Shown piece by piece: positions 17,258 through 26,259 of a stretch of DNA of 64,000 bases; the stretch's first letter is position 1; every line of letters starts with the position of its first letter. Origin of the DNA: Oceanobacter sp045430275 (GTDB lineage Bacteria; Pseudomonadota; Gammaproteobacteria; Pseudomonadales; Oceanobacteraceae). The notes below the pieces were generated by a model. That model was not told where the DNA came from and searched no databases. It worked only from the letters and a program-made list of their open reading frames with translations. Both the position numbers and the translations under genes were made by a program. The DNA is taken from NCBI GenBank assembly GCA_045430275.1, contig JAILXU010000007.1:62001-126000 (forward strand), given 5' to 3'.

Positions 17258-18724
17258 TCAGCTTCTCACTTCGTCGATCACTTCATCAAACTGTTTCTGG
17301 ATCGACGCATCCGGTTCTGGAGTCGTCAGCGAACCCACAATGGCAGCAATGGTCGCCAGAATGATGCCCGGAATGATCTCGTACAGATCAAACACACCGC
17401 CTTCCAATTGCTTCCAGATCACCACCGTCAAACCACCGACAACGATACCGGCCAGGGCACCCATGCGGTTCATGCGCTTCCAGTACAGGCTCAGAATCAG
17501 CACTGGGCCAAAGGCCGCACCAAAGCCCGCCCAGGCATACGACACCAGCGACAGTACGCCGGAGTTTTCATCCAGCGCCAGCAGAGTCGCAACGATGGCG
17601 ATGCCAATCACAGCCAGACGACCGATGGTCATCAGGTGTTCAGGCGTCGCAGTTTTGTTGAACAGCGCCTTGTAGAAATCTTCTGCCAGAGAAGACGAGG
17701 CCACCAGCAACTGGGAATCGGCTGTGCTCATCACCGCCGCCAGAATCGCCGCCAGCAGAACACCGGCAATTACCGGGTGGAACAACGCATCGACCATCAC
17801 CATAAAAACGGTTTCGCTGTCGCCCAACCCCGTCTTCAGGTAAGCAATGGCGAGCAGACCAATCAGGATCGAACCCATCATGGAGGCCGCCGACCAGATC
17901 ACGGCAATACGTCGCGCAGTTGGAACACTGTCTTTACTCTCAATGCCTTTGAAACGCGCCAGAATGTGCGGCTGACCAAAGTAACCCATGCCCCAGCCCA
18001 GCAGCGACAAGGTGCCAATCACCGTGATGCTGGTGCCATCCGGGTTGGTGAACATATTCAGTAGCTCCGGGTTTTTGCTCTCAATCGCCGTAAAGGCTGC
18101 ATCCAGACCACCCAGATCGGACAACGCAATCACGGGCACCAGAAGCAGCGCGCCAACCATCAACAAACCTTGCACCACATCCGTCCAGGACACCGCCAGA
18201 AAGCCACCGAATAAGGTATAAGAGATCACTGCCACCGCGCCAATCACAACGGCAATCTGGTAATCGAAGCCGAACACGGTTTCAAACAGCTTGCCACCGG
18301 CAACCAGACCAGAACTGGTATAAAAAAGGAAGAAGACAAGAATAAAGAATGCAGAGATAACACGAAGGCTGTGGCTGGAATCCTTAAAACGGTTCTCGAA
18401 GAAAGCAGGCAAGGTCAGGGAATTATCGGCTTTTTGAGAGTAAACACGCAGACGTTGCGCCACCAGCAGCCAGTTCAGCCAGGTGCCCACCAGCAGACCA
18501 CCCGCCAGCCAGAATGCCCCGTAGCCATCGCTCATCGCGTAACCCGGCAAGCCCAGCAGCAGCCAGCCGCTCATGTCTGAGGCTCCGGCACTCAACGCAC
18601 TGGGCAGAGGGCCAAGGTTGCGGCCACCCAGTACGTAATCAGACAAATCCTGAGTACGGCGATAGGCCCAGATACCAATGCCAAGCATCAGCGCCAGATA
18701 GAGTATAAAAGTCAGGGTAATCAT
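17258..18724 (-). CDS. putP: sodium/proline symporter
   Basis: This 488-residue SSS-family transporter has about 13 membrane spans. N-terminal features typical of PutP include DYVLGGRNLGPLPSALSAGASDMSGW (shown here only as the family hallmark region, residues about 30-55), GLPGYAMSDG and WLNWLLVAQRLR. It imports L-proline with Na+ and feeds PutA, encoded downstream. ATG 18724 has AGGAAG just upstream; earlier in-frame codons would add non-membrane residues. The gene is divergent from the Lrp-type regulator. Confidence 0.96.
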   Translation of the reverse strand: MITLTFILYLALMLGIGIWAYRRTQDLSDYVLGGRNLGPLPSALSAGASDMSGWLLLGLPGYAMSDGYGAFWLAGGLLVGTWLNWLLVAQRLRVYSQKADNSLTLPAFFENRFKDSSHSLRVISAFFILVFFLFYTSSGLVAGGKLFETVFGFDYQIAVVIGAVAVISYTLFGGFLAVSWTDVVQGLLMVGALLLVPVIALSDLGGLDAAFTAIESKNPELLNMFTNPDGTSITVIGTLSLLGWGMGYFGQPHILARFKGIESKDSVPTARRIAVIWSAASMMGSILIGLLAIAYLKTGLGDSETVFMVMVDALFHPVIAGVLLAAILAAVMSTADSQLLVASSSLAEDFYKALFNKTATPEHLMTIGRLAVIGIAIVATLLALDENSGVLSLVSYAWAGFGAAFGPVLILSLYWKRMNRMGALAGIVVGGLTVVIWKQLEGGVFDLYEIIPGIILATIAAIVGSLTTPEPDASIQKQFDEVIDEVRS

Positions 18725-19185
18725 AGTCTTCCTCGTTATTTTTCTGCGAAAAGCATTCAAACTGCGAAGGCAGATGCCCTGGGGACCCACAGCCCGAATA
18801 CAGCGCCGCTACCGGAATCGGGCAGATGACAAACCGAACCCCGGCGAGCAGCATTGAGACCCATTTGGATGGATTGGCCCGATACCGGCAAGCCGTCCGG
18901 TATTGGTGTGTAACAGACTAATGCATGACAGAAGGTCAATTTTCACAAAACAACCCTATTGAAAGACCAAGCTCCTGAAATGGTCGGTTTTTTTAGTCGT
19001 AAATACCAAGTACAGGCACCCATCACAAAGCTTCATCACACTGTCATTATGGTGCAAGATCGCAGCTGCCACGGTCTTTCGTTCAAACCAGACCAAATAC
19101 GACCTCTTTGCCTGATTATTCACCACCGAAACGACAATGGTTTTATGACGAGAATCCGCCTAGGATAAAAGCACTAACAACAAGA
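18725..19185. other. putP-putR divergent intergenic region
   Basis: These 460 bases hold no supported gene. They should contain the putP promoter and the regulator's binding sites. A plus-strand hairpin GACCA/TGGTC (18965-18969/18981-18985) followed by seven Ts (18988-18994) looks like an intrinsic terminator with no gene in front of it. It may end a short leader or small RNA. Confidence 0.5.
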
Positions 19186-19662
19186 ATGAACGCAGCCATA
19201 ATGGATAAACTCGATAAATTTGATCTCGCCATCATCCGTGAACTTCAGAAAAATGGCCGAATCACCGTGACAGAACTCTCCTCGCGCGTGGGCTTATCAA
19301 AAACGCCGTGCCAGATACGCATGAAACGTCTGGAAGAACAGGGCTATATTCTCGGTTATATCGCGCTGGTGGATTTGAAAAAACTCAACGCCAATCACGT
19401 GGCGTTTGTACAGGTGACGCTCTCGGACACGCGCACCCAGGCACTCAACGCCTTTAATGAAGCGGTGCGGCAAATTCCTGAAGTCGAGCAATGCCATATG
19501 ACGGCTGCCAACTTCGACTACCTGCTGAAAATTCGCACATCGGATATGGAGTCGTACCGGACGGTACTGGGAGAGAAAATCTCGTCACTCCCCCACGTCA
19601 CCAACACCAGCACCTATGTGGTGATGGAAGACGTGAAGGATATTGAATCGAGACTGGGGTGA
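19186..19662 (+). CDS. putR: Lrp/AsnC-family regulator of proline utilisation
   Basis: The 158 residues form a typical Lrp protein. An N-terminal helix-turn-helix (FDLAIIRELQKNGRITVTEL, then SSRVGLSKTPCQIRMKRLEE) is followed by a RAM effector domain. It is divergent from putP and putA, the arrangement of PutR/BkdR-type proline regulators. Because PutA here lacks a DNA-binding domain, an Lrp protein activated by proline is the expected regulator. ATG 19186 is used; an ATG five codons later is also possible and neither has a strong ribosome site. The role is inferred from location. Confidence 0.88.
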   Translation: MNAAIMDKLDKFDLAIIRELQKNGRITVTELSSRVGLSKTPCQIRMKRLEEQGYILGYIALVDLKKLNANHVAFVQVTLSDTRTQALNAFNEAVRQIPEVEQCHMTAANFDYLLKIRTSDMESYRTVLGEKISSLPHVTNTSTYVVMEDVKDIESRLG

Positions 19663-19726
19663 ATTCAGGAATGTATCCATCACACCCAACCGGTTGCTAC
19701 GACTGATGACGTTACATCTATCGCTT

Positions 19727-20758
19727 TTAATCCACTTCTGACATTCCTCGTTTGGCTACGCGAAATTGCCCTTGCTCAGTTTGATTCAATACAACCGTGT
19801 AAGGTGTGGCACTGACGCCGTATTGATGAAAAATCCGATTACCCTCATCAAAAATCAGCGGGATCTTCAGTTGATGCTTATTGGCAAAAGCCGTTACAGC
19901 ACTGGCATCCACGTAGAACGAATTCACCACACCTAACCAGTGTTGTTGAGGGTTGCTTTCAATATCATGAACCAGGTCTTTAATCGTGGCTTCGCAGCCT
20001 GGAAGATGAGGAATTGGGCACAGAGAGTCCAGGAAAATCAGATTCACCGGATTGCTGCTCTTGGCCCACTGGGCTAAAGAAAATACCCGATTGTCCAGAG
20101 TAGTAGCATGGAACACCGGAGCCGCTTCCCCCACTTCGGGTCTCTTATAACGTGTGGGAGCGTTGCCACTCACTAAGCTGTTTACATTTTCTATTGCGGC
20201 ATTCGCTGGCGTGTGAGACGCGGCACTTGAGGTTTCTGGCACAGAGAGATGGCGATACAACGCGTGTGTAGTGCCAGAAAAAACCGGCTTCCCGTCATCA
20301 AGCAAGACATGGTAAGGCCGACTCCAGGCATTGTTTTGGCGCATTAACTGGTAGCCGCGATCGAGCACCAATGGCTGAACCGCTGGATAATACTGCTGGA
20401 ATTCCGCCATTTGAGCGCGTGTGACGTTAATGTGTGGTTGAACCCATATTTGCTGACTGCTCTCCAGAAAATCAGCGGGTAATTGAGCGACGTTCTGTTC
20501 AATACCCTGACCGGCGTAGATATCCCAGATATCCATAAACACCAGATGGGTGAGTTTTCCGGGTTCAAGATCAATAGCCCGATGGTTATAAGTGGTGAAT
20601 ACCTGCCCTGCACTGAGCGGCGACTCAGTTACTGTGTTCGGCGCGGCATTTGATGCTGAAGAGTGTTGCCCCTCTGGCGAGGGTGCAGCACAAGCGGATA
20701 AAGCAATCGCCGCCACTGAAGCGGCTGTCATCGAACGTAGCAGTGGACTAATCGTCAT
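19727..20758 (-). CDS. lipoprotein with two thioredoxin-fold domains
   Basis: The 343 residues begin with a lipoprotein signal and lipobox LSAC (Cys23). Residues about 50-165 form a thioredoxin-like domain in which the usual CxxC is absent (VFMDIWDIYAGQG). Residues about 205-343 form an AhpC/TlpA-like domain with FLDSLCPIPHLPGCEATI, two Cys eight apart, and a cis-Pro-like SATPYTVV. The last gene of a three-gene operon, it begins 12 nt after the TlpA-like gene ends. It probably acts on thiols or peroxides at the periplasmic face, using electrons passed through the DsbD-like and TlpA-like partners. Exact chemistry unknown. Confidence 0.75.
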   Translation of the reverse strand: MTISPLLRSMTAASVAAIALSACAAPSPEGQHSSASNAAPNTVTESPLSAGQVFTTYNHRAIDLEPGKLTHLVFMDIWDIYAGQGIEQNVAQLPADFLESSQQIWVQPHINVTRAQMAEFQQYYPAVQPLVLDRGYQLMRQNNAWSRPYHVLLDDGKPVFSGTTHALYRHLSVPETSSAASHTPANAAIENVNSLVSGNAPTRYKRPEVGEAAPVFHATTLDNRVFSLAQWAKSSNPVNLIFLDSLCPIPHLPGCEATIKDLVHDIESNPQQHWLGVVNSFYVDASAVTAFANKHQLKIPLIFDEGNRIFHQYGVSATPYTVVLNQTEQGQFRVAKRGMSEVD

Positions 20759-20770
20759 GAGATCAACTCC

Positions 20771-21379
20771 TTAGCGTCTGTGGTGAGTCAGCGAACGGGG
20801 TTTGGATTGCTCGGAAAACATGGCTGCATCTCTGGCCCACTGAGCCAATTGAGAATCCAGCTCATCGTTTGCCAGAAACGTGCGGTAAACCACCTCACCA
20901 CGCTCATCGATCAGAATGTGTTGGGGTGTACCAATAACACCGTACTGACTGGTCAGGTCTCCTTTGGCATCGAAAATGGTCGGCAAACGATAGCCCTGCT
21001 GTTGAAAGAATGCGTTGATATTGGCAACAGAATCATTCATTCCTACATTGACAGTCATGACCTCAACGGCATCGCCGTATTGTTCACGAATGGTTTTCAA
21101 ATGCGGCATTTCCGCTTTGCAATATGAGCACCAGGTGGCCCAGAATTTCAGGTAAACCGGCTTTTCACCTCTAAACTCCGCCAGTCTGACCACATCACCC
21201 GTGATAGTGGTGGCATTGAAAACAGGGGCGGTATCACCCACCGATGCGTTATCAGCCTGACTGCTGAGTGGCAATAGTGCTCCGACACAACACACAACCC
21301 TTATCAAGGTGCAGCGTAACGGATGGAGAAAAGCCCTCGGAAAAACAGGTCGTATCGGATCAGTCTTTGGATCAGTCAT
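20771..21379 (-). CDS. TlpA-like periplasmic thiol-disulfide oxidoreductase
   Basis: The 202 residues have an uncleaved or cleaved N-terminal hydrophobic segment (about 28-45) and a thioredoxin-fold domain with KFWATWCSYCKAEMPHL, an active CxxC of sequence WCSYC. The cis-Pro loop reads GTPQHILIDE. Proteins of this type reduce periplasmic disulfides and are recharged by DsbD/CcdA. The gene starts directly at the end of the DsbD-like gene, with GGAG 6 nt upstream, so translation is probably coupled. Confidence 0.88.
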   Translation of the reverse strand: MTDPKTDPIRPVFPRAFLHPLRCTLIRVVCCVGALLPLSSQADNASVGDTAPVFNATTITGDVVRLAEFRGEKPVYLKFWATWCSYCKAEMPHLKTIREQYGDAVEVMTVNVGMNDSVANINAFFQQQGYRLPTIFDAKGDLTSQYGVIGTPQHILIDERGEVVYRTFLANDELDSQLAQWARDAAMFSEQSKPRSLTHHRR

Positions 21380-21380
21380 A

Positions 21381-22085
21381 TCACACTCCAAATTGAAGGT
21401 CAGAAAAGAAAGCAAGCGAGAAAAAATAAAGGGCGGTGGCGGACATCAGAGCCGCCATCAGCCACTTGGAGGCATTGAGCCAATGCCCGGAACGAGGCAG
21501 CATGGAAAGAAAACCGGACAAACTGCCTGCGAGCACCAGCAAGGCGCTCATCCCCATAGCAAAGACAAACATCAGGGTGGCTGCCCAGGCGGTATCCCCG
21601 GAGGCGGCAACGTACATCAGCAACATACCAAGCACCGGCGATGTACACGGAGCCATCACCAGGCCAGATACACTGCCAGACAAGAAGACATTCAAGGCCG
21701 GTCGGCGGCTGGAAATGACAGGTATTGACCAACCTGACGGCACCCTGACCCATCCAAGAATCCAGGCCGCCATCAGAAGACAAAACGCACTGACCATCAT
21801 CAGTGTGACCGGGTGACTGGCGACACTGCCGAACAATCGCCCGGTACTGGCTGCCAGGATGCCGAGTAAGCTGTACACGCACGCCAGCCCGAGCACATAC
21901 ATCAGCGATAGCCCTAAACCATGACGACGGCTGGTTGCCTGATTGCCGACCACTGAGACAGTGACAGGAATCATGGGATAGATGCAGGGTGTTAAACTGG
22001 TCAACAAGCCAGTAACAAAGACGGCTGCGATGACCCCAATAGAGTGTTGATCGACTTGTAATGACGATTGAATAAACGATTCCAT
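21381..22085 (-). CDS. DsbD/CcdA-type transmembrane electron carrier
   Basis: The 234 residues comprise about six to eight membrane spans. The two hallmark Cys sites of the DsbD beta domain are intact: LTPCIYPMIPVTVSVVG near residue 33 and APCTSPVLGMLL near 147. The periplasmic alpha and gamma domains of full DsbD are absent. Their job may be done by the TlpA-like protein and the lipoprotein encoded next. It carries electrons from cytosolic thioredoxin to the periplasm. First gene of the operon, divergent from the CadC-like regulator across 263 nt. Confidence 0.92.
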   Translation of the reverse strand: MESFIQSSLQVDQHSIGVIAAVFVTGLLTSLTPCIYPMIPVTVSVVGNQATSRRHGLGLSLMYVLGLACVYSLLGILAASTGRLFGSVASHPVTLMMVSAFCLLMAAWILGWVRVPSGWSIPVISSRRPALNVFLSGSVSGLVMAPCTSPVLGMLLMYVAASGDTAWAATLMFVFAMGMSALLVLAGSLSGFLSMLPRSGHWLNASKWLMAALMSATALYFFSLAFFSDLQFGV

Positions 22086-22348
22086 ATGGCCTCACCGTGT
22101 GTAAAAAAGAGATGCAGTGCGTTGCATTGGCTCATTGATGGCGAGAGTTATAGGATGCTGGGCAGAGCTAAATATGAAATTGGTCTTTAATCGATATAAA
22201 ATCGACATGAAAAATAAATTTATTCTTATAAATCATTAAGTTACGTGTTTTATGAAACGATGCATTCATTACCCTGGCACACCGTATTCACGTACTATCT
22301 GACAGGCAGAAACACCGGATTTCACCGAACAGGACACCACAACCACCA

Positions 22349-25069
22349 ATGCCGCCGACACACCTGCCCTCTGATGGCATTACTCATTACTGCTTTTCTC
22401 ACTTTCGATTTGATCGCACATCCGGCTGCCTGTATCTGACAAAAAAGAGCACTGAAACACCATTGGTAACCGAAGAAAAAGAGCAGTGCGGTAAATCCTC
22501 TGAACATAGCGTTACGGCTCTCCATGTACCGCTGGAGATCTCGCTGCGGCATAAGGTTGCCAGCTTGCTGGACTATCTGATTCAGCATCGGCAACGAGTT
22601 GTCAGCAAAGAAGAACTGCTGGGGGCTTTGTGGGAGCACGGTGACTATCGCGAAAACTCTCTGACTCAAAGCATCCGGGAGTTGCGAAAAAATCTGGGAG
22701 ACAACGCCCAGAACCCCGTATTTATTCGAACGTTCCCACAGCGGGGCTATCAGTGGGTGTGTGAGACTGAGTCGCTGCGGCCCACTCAAATGGAGACACA
22801 AGAAACCACCGGGCGTGAACACAAACCCGAGCCTGCCACTGTAATCGAGACGGCTGATCGGGCGAGTATAATCGACGACGATCTGATGGCACCGCCGACA
22901 CAATCTGCAGCAGTGGCACTGGAACAGGGTTCAGGAAGCCATGCACAAGACAGCACTCTGGACAGCCTGATTCATGATGTAACCAACGAATCGACACTGT
23001 CCAGATTACGGGCCTGGACAAGGGTACTGGTTCAAGTGAAATGGATCGTCTTGCTCTGCTTGGTCATGGCAGGATTAATAACCGAGTTGTCTGCTCATTA
23101 CTTTTCCAGACAACAGAACTCCCAGACAAGTGCAGAAACAGAGCAGGAGCACCATGCCAGGCACCAGCGTATATTAATATTACCGTTATTGAATGAAACC
23201 CAGGATGACAGTATGGACTGGCTGGAACTGGGATTGGCCGACATGCTGGCTGATGAGCTGCACGGAGCACCGAACCTGACGGTTGTACCACCAATGACTG
23301 CTCACCAGTGGCTGCTGTCAGAAAATGTGGCCTGGCCTGGTTTACCTGCTCAGGTACGGGCCTTGATGCAGCTACACAACATGGACAGTGCGTTATACGC
23401 CAGTGTTCGCTTGCACAAAGGCCAGCAAGTGTTGGATTTTCAATTGCTGTTTCAGGATGGCAAGGTGAAACAAGGTAGCATTCGCTATCCATCCTTGCCC
23501 GCCGCAACAGCCGCCATTGCAAAACAACTAACGCACTTGATTACTCCGGTGCAACCGCGTGCCCCGTCGAGTCAGGCATCAGAAGAAGCAACAAATCCGA
23601 TTGCGGCTCAGGCCCTCGCTGAAGGCATCAACACCCTGAAACGACACGGGGCATCAGACGCCGAGCGATATTTTCGAGCCAGCCGTATCTTGCAGCCAAA
23701 CTCACCCTGGGCCACAGTGCACCATGCAGAAAGCTTGTTACTGTTGGGGCAGTACTCTGACGCCAGCGACCTACTCTCTCATATCCGGGCAACTTGCTCA
23801 CGCTGCGATGCCCGATTACAAGCCGATATCATTTATTGGCAGGCTGAGCTGATTGCCCGGCAGCAAGGTCAGGACAGTCCAGCGTTTCTGACCGTATTGG
23901 AACAGGCTATTGGCCCGGCAAAAGCGTCCGGAGATGAGAACCAGTTGGCCAGAATCTATCGTCTTCGGGCTAATGCGGCCTGGCATCAGTTGGACTGGGA
24001 CGCACACGCGGTCTGGTTAGAAAAAGCCAATCAACTGGCCTCTTTCAATAACACGCTTCAGATACAGGCTGACAAGTTATTTTATCTTGGGAATCCAGCT
24101 AATGACGGTCTGGAACGTGCTCCTGATAATGATCTGGAAGACAACCAGCAATACTTACTGAAAGCGCTGAATTTCTACCAACAACTGCGTCATCAACCGA
24201 TGGTGATTGCGACTGAATTTGCATTGGCTCGCAACTTTATCCTGCCGATGGACGTTCGCAAACAGTCTTTAGACACAGCCATTGCCGGTTATCGAGCACT
24301 GGCGTACCCCTATGAGCTGACCCAGACATTGATTTACGCCGGTTTTTTCAATATGCAGCTGCATCGGGGTGATCAGGCTGCGCAGTATTTCGACGAGGCG
24401 CATGCATTGGCTCATCGTCATGGCTTGAACGATTTACTCAAACTGGCGCGTTTTTATCAGGCGTTTGCGTTGTTGGATCAAGGCCTGGATCAACAAGCTT
24501 TGGGGCGACATGGGCGGGACGCCGAAAAACTGCGTTCAGCAATCAACGCGTTTCAAGCGGTTTTAAATGACAAGCAAAGTACAGTGCTTAAAACGGGCAC
24601 TCTGGTTTTTCTGGGGTGGGCGTATGCGGACCTTGATGACTACAACACCGCACGCGTTTACCTGGAGCAAGCCAAAACCCTGAGTGATCGCTACCGTATG
24701 CCAGTAACTTACGGCTATGCCAGTTATTCCCTGATGAAAACCTATCTGGATGAGGGGAATTTTCAGGCTGTGATTACCATGAAAGCCGATCGAATCACGA
24801 CCCGCTTACAAGCAATATACCTGGCGCGCGCTTATTACGAACAGGGGCAAGCCTCTGAAGCGGCAGCCGTGCTGCTGCATCTTCAGCAATCACTGCCCGC
24901 CGTTTGGCAGCCAGAAGATGATCAACGCCTGAAGCATTATCAGCAGATGTCACAGCAGCACTCTGAGAAAGGCACTCACGCTATTACTCCGTTTGCAGCC
25001 TTACTACCCGAACCTGATGCACACCTGGTGTATTGCGAATCAGACTGGGCATTATCATCGGCACTGTAG
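22349..25069 (+). CDS. CadC-like membrane regulator: winged helix, one membrane span, TPR-rich periplasmic part
   Basis: Of 906 residues, about 12-140 are an OmpR/CadC-type winged helix, with VVSKEELLGALWEHGDYREN and the recognition helix SLTQSIRELRKNLGD, then a TFPQRGYQWV beta strand. An insert of about 30 residues sits before the core. A single membrane span lies at 231-248. The remaining 650 residues are periplasmic: an alpha/beta segment (LILPLLNETQDDSMDWLELG), then TPR-like helical pairs to the end. ToxR/CadC-type proteins sense the periplasm and bind DNA directly. Being divergent from the DsbD-TlpA-lipoprotein operon, it probably controls that operon. The start has no clear ribosome site. 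Confidence 0.85.
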   Translation: MPPTHLPSDGITHYCFSHFRFDRTSGCLYLTKKSTETPLVTEEKEQCGKSSEHSVTALHVPLEISLRHKVASLLDYLIQHRQRVVSKEELLGALWEHGDYRENSLTQSIRELRKNLGDNAQNPVFIRTFPQRGYQWVCETESLRPTQMETQETTGREHKPEPATVIETADRASIIDDDLMAPPTQSAAVALEQGSGSHAQDSTLDSLIHDVTNESTLSRLRAWTRVLVQVKWIVLLCLVMAGLITELSAHYFSRQQNSQTSAETEQEHHARHQRILILPLLNETQDDSMDWLELGLADMLADELHGAPNLTVVPPMTAHQWLLSENVAWPGLPAQVRALMQLHNMDSALYASVRLHKGQQVLDFQLLFQDGKVKQGSIRYPSLPAATAAIAKQLTHLITPVQPRAPSSQASEEATNPIAAQALAEGINTLKRHGASDAERYFRASRILQPNSPWATVHHAESLLLLGQYSDASDLLSHIRATCSRCDARLQADIIYWQAELIARQQGQDSPAFLTVLEQAIGPAKASGDENQLARIYRLRANAAWHQLDWDAHAVWLEKANQLASFNNTLQIQADKLFYLGNPANDGLERAPDNDLEDNQQYLLKALNFYQQLRHQPMVIATEFALARNFILPMDVRKQSLDTAIAGYRALAYPYELTQTLIYAGFFNMQLHRGDQAAQYFDEAHALAHRHGLNDLLKLARFYQAFALLDQGLDQQALGRHGRDAEKLRSAINAFQAVLNDKQSTVLKTGTLVFLGWAYADLDDYNTARVYLEQAKTLSDRYRMPVTYGYASYSLMKTYLDEGNFQAVITMKADRITTRLQAIYLARAYYEQGQASEAAAVLLHLQQSLPAVWQPEDDQRLKHYQQMSQQHSEKGTHAITPFAALLPEPDAHLVYCESDWALSSAL

Positions 25070-25164
25070 CGACTACTACCCATCGTTATTTCCGCAGTGA
25101 ACGATGCCCAATCTGGAGCATCCACTCGGTGACCCAATCGACTGCCAGCTCGGGTCAGGAAAGA

Positions 25165-26199
25165 TCAGAGTTCAACCGCAACATCAGTTTTAATCTGACT
25201 GCTGCAGGCCAGAACATAGCCAGCGGCAATGTCGTCATCCGTTAAGGTTGCCTGACTGGTCGATTCCACTTCCCCTGATACCAGCTTGCATTTACACGCG
25301 CCACAAACACCCGCTCGACAGGCCGCAACGATGGGCACTCCGGCGCCTTCCAGTGACGCAAGCAGATTATCCCCGGCTTTAACCACCTTGCTTTTACCCA
25401 TTGCCGGAGCTGTAACCTGGCAATCAGCGGCGTTTGCGTCCGTATTGGCAGCGGCTTCCAAAGGTACAAAGCTCTCTTTGTGGAAGTACGTCATATCGAA
25501 GTCACGAGCCTTGGCAAAACCTTCGACGGCTTCCATATAACCTTGAGGACCACAAATAAACAGTGTGCGACCTTCCAGCTCGGGCAACAAACGCATGAAC
25601 AAGGCTTCGTCCATCAGGCCCTGATGGTCATGGTCGGTTTCCACTTGATCCAGAATGCGGTGCAAATGAAAGTTATCGTGATCAGCGGCCAGTTGATTCA
25701 AGGCTTCCCGCATAATGACATCGGCCTGACTGCGAGCGCTGTAAATAAACTGAATATCCACGCCCTTCTGCTGATCCAGCAACCAGCGTGCAATCGACAT
25801 ACACGGCGTAATACCGCTGCCAGCACTCAGCAATACCACACGGGATGTGGAAGGACGATCAATAATATTGAACTCACCTGCCGGAGCCATGGCTTTTAAG
25901 GCGTGTCCCGGCTTCAGGTTATCCATCAGAAAATTGGATACCCGACCGTCCTCAACCCGCTTGACCGTGATAGCCACGGTTTCCGGGCGTGATGGCGAGG
26001 AAGACAGCGAATAGGAACGGTGCAGTTGCTCATCAGCCACATCCACCTGAAAGGTGATGAACTGGCCCGGCTTGTACTCAAAAGGCGATGAGTCGATGGC
26101 TCTGAATTCAAAGGTTGCAGCGTCAGAGGTTTCTTCCGTGCGGTTAACGCACAGCAACGGATTAAAAAGCGCCGCTGGGGATTCCAGACTTTGTTCCAT
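25165..26199 (-). CDS. hcr: NADH oxidoreductase of the hybrid cluster protein
   Basis: The 344 residues form an FAD-binding barrel (HRSYSLSSSP), an NAD-binding domain (LLSAGSGITPCMSI, CGPQGYMEAV) and a C-terminal plant-type 2Fe-2S ferredoxin domain (CRAGVCGACKCKLVSG, with the fourth Cys in VLACSSQ). Hcr passes electrons from NADH to Hcp. Its gene follows hcp with 60 nt between, interrupted by a terminator-like hairpin, so Hcr may be made at a lower level than Hcp. It is convergent with the CadC-like gene. Confidence 0.95.
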   Translation of the reverse strand: MEQSLESPAALFNPLLCVNRTEETSDAATFEFRAIDSSPFEYKPGQFITFQVDVADEQLHRSYSLSSSPSRPETVAITVKRVEDGRVSNFLMDNLKPGHALKAMAPAGEFNIIDRPSTSRVVLLSAGSGITPCMSIARWLLDQQKGVDIQFIYSARSQADVIMREALNQLAADHDNFHLHRILDQVETDHDHQGLMDEALFMRLLPELEGRTLFICGPQGYMEAVEGFAKARDFDMTYFHKESFVPLEAAANTDANAADCQVTAPAMGKSKVVKAGDNLLASLEGAGVPIVAACRAGVCGACKCKLVSGEVESTSQATLTDDDIAAGYVLACSSQIKTDVAVEL

Positions 26200-26225
26200 G
26201 GGAAAACTCGTTTTGTTCGAAAGAA

Positions 26226-26248
26226 AAAGCCCGGCGACACCGGGCTTT
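26226..26248 (-). terminator. hairpin between hcp and hcr
   Basis: Stem AAAGCCCGG/CCGGGCTTT with a 5-nt loop, followed on the minus strand by TTCTTTC. It lies between hcp and hcr and would act as a partial terminator or mRNA-processing site. Confidence 0.65.
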
Positions 26249-26259
26249 GAGCAGGAAAG

